A stretch of DNA of 17,417 bases from a bacterium (GTDB taxonomy: Bacteria > Hydrogenedentota > Hydrogenedentia > Hydrogenedentiales > SLHB01): NCBI GenBank assembly GCA_024231375.1, contig JAAEQP010001599.1, forward strand, positions 1 to 17,417, written 5' to 3'. Both the position numbers and the translations under genes were made by a program. The notes below the pieces were generated by a model, which saw nothing but the letters and a program-made list of their open reading frames with translations, did no database searches and had not been told where the DNA came from. Shown in pieces: positions 6,669 through 13,578 of this stretch (positions within the stretch are counted from its first letter, which is position 1; each line of letters opens with the position of its first letter).

Positions 6669-8963
6669 ATGTTCCGACTGCGATACCGTCTGTTGCTGGA
6701 ACACACGGTGTGCCTCGCCCTTCTCTTGGTCGTGGCACTGGGCGCGATCTATCCCGTGGTGGTCCAGGGGCGGACACCCGTCTCGGCCAACGCCGCCCTC
6801 CAACTTCCGCCTTGGGAACAGGCGCGTCCGGCAGAGACTGAGGCTCCACCACGCGACGCCGCCATCGCGGAGCGGGTGTACCCAGGATTCGCATTCATCC
6901 ACGCTTCCGCCACGCGCGTCGAGACACCCCTCTGGAATCCACTGGAGTTCGGCGGCGCGCCCTTCCTCGCCGTGTGGCGCACTCGATGCTTGTCCCCCTT
7001 CACGATTCCGTTCTACCTGTCGCGGGTTCTCACCACGGTGCCCACGGCCTTTTCGGTCGCGGCACTGCTCAAGCTGCTCGTGGCGGGACTGTGCGGCTTC
7101 TACGCCGCACGCAGACTGGGCTTCGCGACACCCATTGCGCTGTTCGTGGGCATCTCGCTTGAACTCAGCGGTCCGATCCTGCTCTGGTTGAACTGGCCCT
7201 TCTCCGACGTGGCCCCCTGGTTCCCGTTGCTCTTCGTGTTCGTCGAGCACCTCAGCATGCGCCACCATCGGACATGGCCCCTGGGCGCGGTCGTCTTTGC
7301 GCTCATGCTGCTCGGCGGCGAACCCGAGGCCCTTGCCGCCGCAGTCTTCTTCGGCGTGTTCTATCTGGTCGTCCGTTTCCTGTTGGACAAGAGGCAACCG
7401 GCTGGGTTCGGCGCATCCCTGGGGATCCTGGCCCTTTCCGTTGCGGTGGGCGCGGCCCTTGTCAGTATTCAGCTCGTACCCTTCGGCGAATTCCTGAGGC
7501 ACGGGACCGATCCCGGCGCACCCGGAGGCGGCGCGGCATTCGGACCCCGGCACTTTGTCATCGCCGTGCTGCACGCGTTCTTCGGCGGCCCTTCCAGCCC
7601 CGACGCCGCGTTCGCGACGCGCGGGCTACTGTGCGTCGGGTTGGTGCCGATCCTCCTCGCGCCGCTTTGGTTGGCGGTGCGTCCGTTCGCGGACCTGCGC
7701 CAGCGCAGGCGCATCGAAAGCCTGATCCTGACCTCCGTCTTTCTCACGACGCTTGCCATGATTCGTCCCTATCTACCCGGTGTGCCCGGATTCCGGCTGT
7801 TGCAGCCCCACCACTTCCTGATCGGTAACGCCTTTGCCTTCACCTTGCTGGCGGCAGCCGCCGCCGAGGAGTGGCTGGCCCTGGACGCTGACGCCTGCGC
7901 ACGGGCCATCAGGCGATTCGCCCTCTTCGCGCCCCTCCTCGTGGCCGTTACCGTAGCCCTCGTGCTCTGGAACGGTCCCCAGCAACCCGGAGCACCGAGC
8001 CTCGCCGCTCAGGGCGGCCTTGCTGTCGGCGTGGCTGTGGCCCTGCTCGCGCTGACAGCGTTTACGCTGCTCAAACCTTCCGTGCGCATCATGGGCTACG
8101 GCCTGTGCGTATTGGCCGCCGTAGATCTGTTCCTGGCCTTCCAGGCAGCGCCGTCCTACTCGGAACCGGACCTTCTCTTCCCCGAGACCGGCCGCGTGGC
8201 CACACTGCGCGATTCGGGCGAACGCCTCTGGCTTAGCGCATCGCTGCAATCCTGGCCCTTGGCCGCAAACGCCGTTCCTCAGAATCGCGGCGCCATGGGC
8301 GTCGCCCTCGACCGGTACGCCGCCTTCCTGGACCAGGCTCTGGAAGACCCCGCCCTGTCGCGGCGGGCGGGAACCCCCTATCTACTCCTGACCAAGGAGG
8401 ACATCAAGGGATCTCACGCCGCCATGCGGCCTGCCTTGACCATCGAACAGGTGTTTCCCTCGGGACAGGCGCTTTTCAGGGACCTGGAGGGCAAAGGGAC
8501 CGCCTGGCTCGCACGATCCGGACGTCCCGGCGGCGAGAACGGACCTTCCGACGCAGACAGTGCGTTGCCTCCCCTCATGCACAAACTCGCCGTGCCCGGC
8601 AGGGGATCCACCTCGGAGGCGCGCATCCAACGGGTGTCTGGAATGGACGACAGCGGACGTCGCACGGTCTTCGAGATCGAGGGTGCCGGCGCCTCCGTTC
8701 TTGTGTTCGCGAGTGCGTGGTGCCCGGGATGGCGCGCAATGGTAGACGATGTTGAGACTCCCGTCGGGATCGTCGACGGTGTGTTTTGCGGCGTATCGCT
8801 TGAGGAAGGCGCCCACACCGTCGAGTTCTTCTACGCACCCCGTTCCTTCACCATCGGCTTGATCGCGACCGCCTGCGCGGCCGTAATCGTCCTCGCCGCC
8901 ATGATCCCGCTTCTGCTTGAGGTCGTCCGCAGACGCGACCCCTGGCGCCACTTCCACTCGTAG
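6669..8963 (+). CDS. YfhO-family multi-spanning membrane protein
   Basis: A 764-residue integral membrane protein of the YfhO type, a GT-C-like fold; studied members in Firmicutes are linked to glycosylation of cell-surface polymers. It opens with a membrane helix (about 10-32). A first extracytoplasmic loop holds the family hallmark TPLWNPLEFGGAPFL (86-100). About ten more hydrophobic segments follow. The C-terminal extracytoplasmic domain has the typical CPGWRAMVDD (685-694) and HTVEFFYAP (716-724), ahead of a last helix (about 729-750) and a basic tail. The start ATG 6669 has only a distant GAGGGAG, 14 bases away, so translation may be weak or coupled to lpdA 47 bases upstream. The donor and acceptor substrates cannot be read from the sequence. 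A functional link to the dehydrogenase genes is not evident. Confidence 0.8.
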   Translation: MFRLRYRLLLEHTVCLALLLVVALGAIYPVVVQGRTPVSANAALQLPPWEQARPAETEAPPRDAAIAERVYPGFAFIHASATRVETPLWNPLEFGGAPFLAVWRTRCLSPFTIPFYLSRVLTTVPTAFSVAALLKLLVAGLCGFYAARRLGFATPIALFVGISLELSGPILLWLNWPFSDVAPWFPLLFVFVEHLSMRHHRTWPLGAVVFALMLLGGEPEALAAAVFFGVFYLVVRFLLDKRQPAGFGASLGILALSVAVGAALVSIQLVPFGEFLRHGTDPGAPGGGAAFGPRHFVIAVLHAFFGGPSSPDAAFATRGLLCVGLVPILLAPLWLAVRPFADLRQRRRIESLILTSVFLTTLAMIRPYLPGVPGFRLLQPHHFLIGNAFAFTLLAAAAAEEWLALDADACARAIRRFALFAPLLVAVTVALVLWNGPQQPGAPSLAAQGGLAVGVAVALLALTAFTLLKPSVRIMGYGLCVLAAVDLFLAFQAAPSYSEPDLLFPETGRVATLRDSGERLWLSASLQSWPLAANAVPQNRGAMGVALDRYAAFLDQALEDPALSRRAGTPYLLLTKEDIKGSHAAMRPALTIEQVFPSGQALFRDLEGKGTAWLARSGRPGGENGPSDADSALPPLMHKLAVPGRGSTSEARIQRVSGMDDSGRRTVFEIEGAGASVLVFASAWCPGWRAMVDDVETPVGIVDGVFCGVSLEEGAHTVEFFYAPRSFTIGLIATACAAVIVLAAMIPLLLEVVRRRDPWRHFHS

Positions 8964-8974
8964 ACAAAAGAGAA

Positions 8975-9002
8975 GGGCCGCCGAAGTTCCCTTCAGCGGC
9001 CC
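8975..9002 (-). terminator. Intrinsic terminator between convergent genes
   Basis: GGGCCGC (8975-8981) pairs with GCGGCCC (8996-9002). After one C/A mismatch, GAAG (8983-8986) pairs with CTTC (8991-8994) around a TTCC loop. Read on the minus strand the stem is followed by the T-rich stretch TTCTCTTTTGTC, as expected for an intrinsic terminator of pruA. On the plus strand no T-run follows, but the stem may still help end the YfhO-gene transcript. Confidence 0.75.
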
Positions 9003-9024
9003 CAATGCCCAATCTCCCAGAGAC

Positions 9025-10659
9025 CTACTCCTCGTCCGCCATGTGCGGATATCGGTAATCCGTCGGCGGCAGGAAGTTCTCCTTGATCGTCCTCGGTGAG
9101 ACCCATCGCTCCAGGTTCAGCCACGAACCGGCCTTGTCGTTCGTGCCCGATGCCCGGCTGCCGCCGAAGGGCTGCTGCCCCACGACCGCGCCCGTGGGCT
9201 TGTCATTGATGTAGAAGTTGCCCGCCGCATGGCGCAACGTGTTCGTCGCCGCCACCACCGCGTGACGGTCCTGCGCGAAAATCGACCCGGTCAACGCGTA
9301 CGGACTCGTCTCGTCGCACAGGTGCAGCGTTTCCTCGAACTCGCCCTCGGGGTATACGTAGATCGTCAGAACCGGTCCGAAGATCTCCTCGCTCATGAGC
9401 CGCGATTTCGGTTCCTTGCTCACCACGACCGTCGGCTCGACATAGTACCCTTCGGACTTGTCGTGCCCGCCGCCCGCGATGATCTCCAGGTCGGGATCGC
9501 TCTTCGCGAAGTCAATGTATCCCGCGATGTTCTGGAACGCCGGCTCGTCGATGACGGCGCCCATGAAATTCGTCATGTCGCACACGTCGCCCATCTTGAC
9601 GGATTTCACATCCTCCAGCAACCGTTCCTTCACCTCCGGCCAGATGGAGTCCGGGATGTATGCCCGGCTGGCCGCGCTGCACTTCTGCCCTTGGTATTCG
9701 AACGCGCCACGGACCAATGCCGTCACCAGCGCCGCCTGGTCGCACGAGGCATGGGCGACGATGAAGTCCTTGCCGCCCGTTTCCCCAACGATGCGCGGAT
9801 AGCTGTAGTACTTGCGAATATCCGATCCCACGGCCAACCAGATGGTCGAGAACACCTTCGTGCTCCCCGTGAAGTGGATGCCACCCAGGTCCAGGTGGTC
9901 GAGTACCGGTGGGCCAATCACGGGACCCGGCCCCGGCACCATGTTGATGACGCCGTCCGGCATGCCCGCCTCTTTCAAAATCTTCATCATGTAGTAGGCG
10001 GGGAGCACTGCCGACGATGCCGGCTTCCACACAACCGCGTTGCCCATCAGCGCGGGCGCCGTCGGCAGGTTGCCTGCGATCGACGTGAAATTGAACGGCG
10101 TGATGGCGAACACAAACCCTTCCAACGGCCGGTGTTCCATGTAGTTGAGCACCTGATGGCTCGAGGCCGGCTGGTCGTCGTACACGTGCATCATGAAATG
10201 CGGGTTATACCGCCAGAAGTCGATCAGCTCGCATGCCGAATCAACCTCGGCCTGAAAACACGTCTTGCTCATGCTGAGCATGGTGGCCGCATTCAGCGTC
10301 TGACGGTACTTGCCCGCCAGCAGTTCGGCCGCCTTCAGCAGCACCGTGGCCCGGTTCGACCACGGCATGACCGACCACTCTTTCTTGGCCTCGTTCGCCG
10401 CGTCGATGGCTTGGTTCGCGTGAAACGCGTCGGCCTGGTGGTACTGGCCCAGTGTCGTGTTCAGGGCGTGGGGACACTGCATGTCCACCAGATTCCCCGA
10501 CCGGACATCCTGGCCGTTGATCATAATCGGCACTTCGACCGGATTGTCGATCATGTCTTGAAGCGTTGATTTGAGCGTTTCCCGTTCCGACGACCCCGGC
10601 GCGTAAGACAGGACGGGCTCGTTAGCTGGTTCGGGAATGTGAAACAGACCGTTGAACAT
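9025..10659 (-). CDS. pruA: 1-pyrroline-5-carboxylate dehydrogenase, group 1 (eukaryote-like)
   Basis: Oxidises glutamate semialdehyde/pyrroline-5-carboxylate to glutamate with NAD+, the last step of proline breakdown. The 544-residue protein is a full aldehyde dehydrogenase: PFNFTSIAGN (188-197), WKPAS (K212), the general-base Glu in GETGGKD (E293), and the catalytic Cys in GQKCSAASR (C327). Length and motifs (N-terminal FNGLFHIPEPANEPVLSY, C-terminal FGGSRASGTNDKAGS) fit the monofunctional group-1 family shared with human ALDH4A1, rather than the C-terminal half of bacterial PutA. The start is well supported: AGGAGGAGGA lies four bases upstream of the ATG (10657-10659, complement). No proline dehydrogenase gene is in the window. 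It is convergent with the YfhO gene and divergent from the DUF5610 gene. Confidence 0.93.
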   Translation of the reverse strand: MFNGLFHIPEPANEPVLSYAPGSSERETLKSTLQDMIDNPVEVPIMINGQDVRSGNLVDMQCPHALNTTLGQYHQADAFHANQAIDAANEAKKEWSVMPWSNRATVLLKAAELLAGKYRQTLNAATMLSMSKTCFQAEVDSACELIDFWRYNPHFMMHVYDDQPASSHQVLNYMEHRPLEGFVFAITPFNFTSIAGNLPTAPALMGNAVVWKPASSAVLPAYYMMKILKEAGMPDGVINMVPGPGPVIGPPVLDHLDLGGIHFTGSTKVFSTIWLAVGSDIRKYYSYPRIVGETGGKDFIVAHASCDQAALVTALVRGAFEYQGQKCSAASRAYIPDSIWPEVKERLLEDVKSVKMGDVCDMTNFMGAVIDEPAFQNIAGYIDFAKSDPDLEIIAGGGHDKSEGYYVEPTVVVSKEPKSRLMSEEIFGPVLTIYVYPEGEFEETLHLCDETSPYALTGSIFAQDRHAVVAATNTLRHAAGNFYINDKPTGAVVGQQPFGGSRASGTNDKAGSWLNLERWVSPRTIKENFLPPTDYRYPHMADEE

Positions 10660-10663
10660 TGAC

Positions 10664-10673
10664 TCCTCCTCCT
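10664..10673 (-). promoter_or_regulatory. Strong ribosome-binding site of pruA
   Basis: On the minus strand this reads AGGAGGAGGA, then TCA and one further base before the ATG. It fixes the pruA start codon. Confidence 0.75.
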
Positions 10674-10753
10674 GGCACCACGTTGATGAGGGTCCGGCTT
10701 CCGGTCAGGCGTCTGCAGGCGCCGAAGCCCCCGAGTACTGACAAGCGGCCTAT

Positions 10754-10783
10754 GTTATCGGCTATGGAGCAGATCCGTGTCAA
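10754..10783 (-). promoter_or_regulatory. Sigma-70 promoter for pruA
   Basis: On the minus strand an exact TTGACA (10778-10783) is separated by 18 bases from GATAAC (10754-10759, four of six matches to TATAAT). The predicted leader of roughly 85 bases holds a nested hairpin: GGCTTC/GAAGCC (10696-10701 with 10724-10729), enclosing GGCG/CGCC (10708-10711 with 10720-10723). Confidence 0.55.
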
Positions 10784-10809
10784 ATCCGTGCCCCGTCTCG
10801 AATTGGGGC

Positions 10810-10836
10810 TAAAGTTTCCTCCCGCCACGCCGATAA
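10810..10836 (+). promoter_or_regulatory. Sigma-28 (FliA) flagellar-class promoter, exact consensus
   Basis: TAAAGTTT (10810-10817), then an 11-base spacer (10818-10828), then GCCGATAA (10829-10836). This is identical to the textbook sigma-28 consensus TAAAGTTT-N11-GCCGATAA, sixteen of sixteen bases with exact spacing. The predicted start of transcription, near 10843, gives a leader of about 50 bases before the DUF5610 ATG. The site is only 26 bases from the divergent pruA -35 hexamer. Confidence 0.85.
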
Positions 10837-10892
10837 CCCGATTAGCGACGGTTATTATGTTGACCCGGAACAGGGATGTGAGGGCAGAAACT

Positions 10893-11414
10893 ATGGTTAA
10901 CTCGTTAAATTCCGTACAGGCGCAGTTCCTGGCCGGGCAGGCGTCCGATCTCACGCCGAAGCTCATGCCCCAGGAACTGCAAACCAAGGGTGTCGTCGAC
11001 TCACTGCAGATCGGCAAGGAAGGCCTCTCCACCGAGCAGGCCATGGGAGTCGTCGTTGAGCGGGCAATGGACCGCATCCGCTCCGTCGTCGACCAGGCCA
11101 AGGCCGAACTCGGCCTCGCGCCCGACGCCGAACTGGACACATCGCCCGAAGCGACTGCCAACCGCATCGCCGATTTCGCGGTGGGCTTCTTCCAGGCGTG
11201 GCGCGATCAGAGTGACGAACGTCTCGCGCTCCCGGATGAGCAGGCCCGGCAGCAGTTTGCCGATTTCATCGGCGGCGCCATTAATCAGGGCATCGGCGAA
11301 GCCCGCGACATCCTGGGCGCCCTCAACGCCTTAGGCGATGACGTCACCGCCCAGATCGACAGCACGGGCGACCTGATCCAAGCCCGGTTGGACGATTTCG
11401 TCATCAACGGCTGA
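10893..11414 (+). CDS. DUF5610-domain protein under a flagellar-class promoter
   Basis: A 173-residue soluble protein with no signal peptide or membrane segment. The first 40 residues are low-complexity and polar. From about 43 to 170 it is helical and matches my recollection of the DUF5610 family: LSTEQAMGVVVERAMDRI (45-62), ANRIADFAVGFFQAW (89-103), then QFADFIGGAINQGIGEARDI (121-140) and a final DDVTAQIDSTGDLI. The family has no known biochemical function. The start at 10893 is preferred because AGGG lies about nine bases upstream and the sigma-28 promoter lies inside the longer open frame that begins at 10659, which rules out upstream starts. It is likely a single-gene transcript with a GC-rich hairpin after it. 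The promoter suggests a late flagellar or chemotaxis role; that is inference. Confidence 0.8.
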   Translation: MVNSLNSVQAQFLAGQASDLTPKLMPQELQTKGVVDSLQIGKEGLSTEQAMGVVVERAMDRIRSVVDQAKAELGLAPDAELDTSPEATANRIADFAVGFFQAWRDQSDERLALPDEQARQQFADFIGGAINQGIGEARDILGALNALGDDVTAQIDSTGDLIQARLDDFVING

Positions 11415-11446
11415 CGCACTACTCATAATCGCAAGTGAGCATGGCG

Positions 11447-11481
11447 CCCCCGGAGGCGGCCCGAAGGGCCTTCGCCGGGGG
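11447..11481 (+). terminator. Possible terminator hairpin after the DUF5610 gene
   Basis: CCCCCGG (11447-11453) pairs with CCGGGGG (11475-11481). Inside, GGCCC and GGGCC pair over a GAA loop, with an imperfect middle. It starts about 30 bases after the stop. The following bases (TGTCGCGTTGTG) are not a clean T-run. Confidence 0.4.
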
Positions 11482-11703
11482 TGTCGCGTTGTGCCGCATC
11501 CTTGCCATCCGCCTGTTTCACTTCGGAACACACGGAATCAAACTGCAACAGCGTCCGGCGTCGCCTGCCGAGTCGACCCGTCGCCTCATGAACCCGCGAT
11601 CCCTTAGTCCAAACCACCACACGGCTTAACAACAGGGATCTCGTGCCTGCCCCTCTCCCCGCCGACGCCTGAATTGGCATCACGCTTGCTCCCCTCCAAG
11701 TGC

Positions 11704-11736
11704 ACTCGGTCCGCCCCGACGAACCGGGGACCGAGT
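11704..11736 (+). promoter_or_regulatory. Leader hairpin upstream of the Hsp20 operon
   Basis: ACTCGGTCC (11704-11712) pairs perfectly with GGACCGAGT (11728-11736) over a 15-base loop. It lies about 25 bases before the AAGGAGG of the first hsp20 gene. It could be an operator or a leader RNA structure. It does not pair with the ribosome site, so a classical RNA-thermometer reading is not supported. Confidence 0.4.
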
Positions 11737-11777
11737 CGGACTGAGCGAGTATCAGGACGAGTAAGGAGGGCCAAGCG

Positions 11778-12242
11778 ATGACATACCGAACGTGGGACCC
11801 TTTCAAGGAACTGGATTCGTTGCGCCATCAGGTCGAGCGCGCGTTTGAGGAGTTCACGGGCGGACGGCGTCCTCTATCGCGGGTGGCGTTCCTACCCGGG
11901 CTCTCGGCGCGTGCCTATCCGCTGATGAACGTGAGCGAGGACGCGGACAACGTCTATGTGGAAGCGCTGGCCCCCGGCGTCGATCCCGAATCCCTGGAGA
12001 TCTCGGTGCTCCAGGACACCTTGCGCGTGGCCGGCGATAAACCCCCGATCCGCGACGACATCCGGCCGGAGCAATTTCATCGAAACGAGCGGAGCGCAGG
12101 TCGCTTCGTGCGGTCGGTGACGCTTCCGACAGCCGTCAACAGCGACAGTGTTAGCGCCGAGTACAAGAATGGGGTGCTTCTGATCACGCTGCCGAAAACA
12201 GACGAGGCCAAGCCGAAGCAGATCAGCGTTTCGGTCCACTAG
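11778..12242 (+). CDS. Hsp20/alpha-crystallin small heat-shock protein 1
   Basis: An ATP-independent holdase chaperone that binds unfolding proteins in the cytoplasm. The N-terminal arm (TYRTWDPFKELDSLRHQVER) resembles that of class-A bacterial Hsp20s. The alpha-crystallin domain runs from about 47 to 140: YPLMNVSEDADNVYVEALAPG, then FHRNERSAGRFVRSVTLP, ending with the A-x-x-x-NGVL signature (AEYKNGVLLITLPK, NGVL at 131-134). The short C-terminal tail PKQISVSVH contains an I-x-V motif for oligomer contacts. The start is supported by TAAGGAGGG eight bases upstream. At 154 residues it has the usual length. It is first in a three-gene tandem array; sequence divergence from the next two suggests old duplication or separate recruitment and probably mixed oligomers. 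Confidence 0.93.
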   Translation: MTYRTWDPFKELDSLRHQVERAFEEFTGGRRPLSRVAFLPGLSARAYPLMNVSEDADNVYVEALAPGVDPESLEISVLQDTLRVAGDKPPIRDDIRPEQFHRNERSAGRFVRSVTLPTAVNSDSVSAEYKNGVLLITLPKTDEAKPKQISVSVH

Positions 12243-12292
12243 CGGCTTGCTGTCCCTTGGTGCAGGCGCAGTCTTCTTAGGAGGTGTGAGCG

Positions 12293-12679
12293 ATGAAAGA
12301 GACAACGGTTCCAGCGGAAACGGAACAGCACGTACCCGACACCCGCGACGACGCGAGGACCTTGGTTCCGGCCGTGGATATCTTCGATACCGAGGAGGGA
12401 CTGGCCGTCGTGGCCGACCTTCCCGGCGTGGACAAGGCCGATGTGGACGTGCGCGTCGAGGACGGTGTCCTCACGCTGAAGGCGGCGCCGTCGGCCGCCA
12501 CGCCCGGCGAAGTGATCCATCGCGAGTACCGGTTCATGAACTACTTCAGACAGTTCCAACTGAGCGAGAAGGTGGACCAGGACAACATCCGCGCCGAGAT
12601 GAAGCATGGCGTCGTGGTCCTCCACCTTCCAAAGAAGGACGAAGAAAAGCCCCAACACATCTCAGTGAGCGTATCGTGA
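12293..12679 (+). CDS. Hsp20/alpha-crystallin small heat-shock protein 2 (short form)
   Basis: A 128-residue small heat-shock protein. The N-terminal arm is only about 25 residues, acidic and without aromatic residues, unlike its two neighbours. The alpha-crystallin domain covers about 26-116: VPAVDIFDTEEGLAVVADLP, VDVRVEDGVLTLKA, REYRFMNYFRQFQLSE, then the signature AEMKHGVVVLHLPKKD with HGVV in place of NGVL. The tail QHISVSVS keeps the I-x-V motif. A consensus AGGAGGTG (12279-12286) precedes ATG 12293. It sits 50 bases after gene 1 and 85 before gene 3. The reduced N-terminal arm would be expected to change oligomer size or client range; that is inference. Confidence 0.92.
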   Translation: MKETTVPAETEQHVPDTRDDARTLVPAVDIFDTEEGLAVVADLPGVDKADVDVRVEDGVLTLKAAPSAATPGEVIHREYRFMNYFRQFQLSEKVDQDNIRAEMKHGVVVLHLPKKDEEKPQHISVSVS

Positions 12680-12718
12680 GCACTGGCCGGACGAGGCGAT
12701 CCGCACAGCGCCGTATAT

Positions 12719-12731
12719 GGGCGGAGCGCCC
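12719..12731 (+). other. Small hairpin in the second hsp20 spacer
   Basis: GGGCG (12719-12723) pairs with CGCCC (12727-12731) around GAG, in the 85-base spacer before the third hsp20 gene. It might be a processing site or partial attenuator in the operon mRNA; the sequence alone does not decide. Confidence 0.25.
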
Positions 12732-12749
12732 GCCCAAGACAGCGCGCTG

Positions 12750-12759
12750 AAGGAGGTGA
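12750..12759 (+). promoter_or_regulatory. Near-perfect Shine-Dalgarno of the third hsp20 gene
   Basis: AAGGAGGTGA is complementary over its whole length to the usual 16S rRNA 3' tail, five bases before ATG 12765. It fixes the start and rules out the ATG at 12717 in the same frame. Confidence 0.8.
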
Positions 12760-12764
12760 CGGTT

Positions 12765-13241
12765 ATGAACAATCTTGTCCCTGCTTCCTGGAAAGGGTCC
12801 ATGGACGACCTTAGGGATGGCGTCATCGGTCTGTTCGACCGGTGGCGGCACCACCATCCCGATCCGGTCGACGAGCATTCGCCCGGACTCTGGCCCATGT
12901 CGTTGCTCCACCAGGGAGGGCCGCCGGTCGACCTTGAAGAGACCGACACCGACGTGGTGGTGACTGCCGAACTACCCGGTCTCGACAAGAAGGACTTCAA
13001 GGTAGACCTGCAAGGCGGTCGCCTGATTCTGAGCGGCGAGAAGAAGGCCTCGCACGATCAGAACGACCAAGCCTACCATTACACCGAGCGCCGGTATGGG
13101 GCGTTCAACCGCGCGATTCCGTTGCCCTGCGAGATCGACGCGGACAACGTGTCCGCTTCCTATAAGCGCGGCGTGCTCCGGGTCACGCTGCCGAAGACGG
13201 AGGCCGTGAAAGCCACGCGCGTACAAGTGAAGGTGACGTAA
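12765..13241 (+). CDS. Hsp20/alpha-crystallin small heat-shock protein 3
   Basis: A 158-residue small heat-shock protein. The N-terminal arm (about 1-52) is aromatic and histidine-rich (WRHHHPDPVDEHSPG). The alpha-crystallin domain spans about 53-146: VDLEETDTDVVVTAELPGLD, FKVDLQGGRLILSGEKK, then YHYTERRYGAFNRAIPLP and SASYKRGVLRVTLPKT with the signature RGVL at 135-138. This form, with the ERRYGAF-type strand, is the most canonical of the three. The tail ATRVQVKVT has V-x-V in place of the I-x-I/V motif. ATG 12765 is fixed by AAGGAGGTGA. A strong terminator starts 18 bases after the stop, marking the operon end. Confidence 0.94.
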   Translation: MNNLVPASWKGSMDDLRDGVIGLFDRWRHHHPDPVDEHSPGLWPMSLLHQGGPPVDLEETDTDVVVTAELPGLDKKDFKVDLQGGRLILSGEKKASHDQNDQAYHYTERRYGAFNRAIPLPCEIDADNVSASYKRGVLRVTLPKTEAVKATRVQVKVT

Positions 13242-13259
13242 CCGCGTTTGGCAACTCGG

Positions 13260-13303
13260 AAGCCGGGGCTAGGGGCGGAGGTTTGCCCGCGAGCCCCGGC
13301 TTT
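13260..13303 (+). terminator. Strong intrinsic terminator of the Hsp20 operon
   Basis: AAGCCGGGGCT (13260-13270) pairs perfectly with AGCCCCGGCTT (13292-13302), an 11-bp stem. The loop can add a GGGC/GCCC inner stem. TTTGTCGTGTCCTT follows. It is placed directly after the third hsp20 gene. Confidence 0.8.
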
Positions 13304-13355
13304 GTCGTGTCCTTGGGGGGGCCCAAGAAAGGGGACACGGGCCCCGTTGACAAAG
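13300..13355. repeat. Nested inverted repeat (three-tier hairpin)
   Basis: Three inverted repeats are stacked around one centre: CTTTGTC with GACAAAG (13300-13306 and 13349-13355), GTGTCC with GGACAC (13307-13312 and 13333-13338), and TTGGG with CCCAA (13313-13317 and 13322-13326) over GGGG. The 3' side has unpaired inserts. The outer arm overlaps the end of the Hsp20 terminator, so the two structures may exclude each other. Confidence 0.55.
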
Positions 13356-13578
13356 TCGCATACGCACGAGAACAGAAGCGAGAAACGGGGGCCTGCTAGA
13401 CAAAGAGCCAGAAGGTTCTACCGGGGGGGAAAGAGCCGTCGGCGCTCGAGAAAGGCGTGAAAGGAGGGGTGGGGACAGATGGCCCAACCGTTACTTTGCC
13501 GAACTCGGGCTGTTCTCTCCGGAGCAAGCATGGGTAGCGGTCAGACAGCCATTCGGATGCACGCCGGCGTCGCGAAGC

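Larger units (their letters stand above)
11415..11777. other. 363-base gap upstream of the Hsp20 operon
   Basis: Holds the hairpin at 11447-11481 and a 9-bp hairpin at 11704-11736. I looked for a HrcA CIRCE site and for a heat-shock sigma-32 promoter and found neither. No frame looks coding. Confidence 0.5.
13242..13578. other. 337-base palindrome-rich gap
   Basis: Beyond the terminator, the gap holds nested inverted repeats at 13300-13355, a second GACAAAG copy at 13399-13405, and two GGGGACA copies (13331-13337 and 13471-13477). The small open frames here are Arg/Lys/Gly-rich and look non-coding. Confidence 0.5.

Noticed and set aside
9229..10569. Long plus-strand open frame opposite pruA
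   Set aside because: Shadow of pruA; Arg/His-rich translation and no ribosome site or domain.
11415..11777. Sigma-32 or CIRCE control of the Hsp20 operon
   Set aside because: No sequence close to either consensus was found.
13248..13460. 70-residue basic protein after the Hsp20 operon
   Set aside because: It reads through the terminator stem and nested palindromes; Arg/Lys/Gly-rich with no domain.
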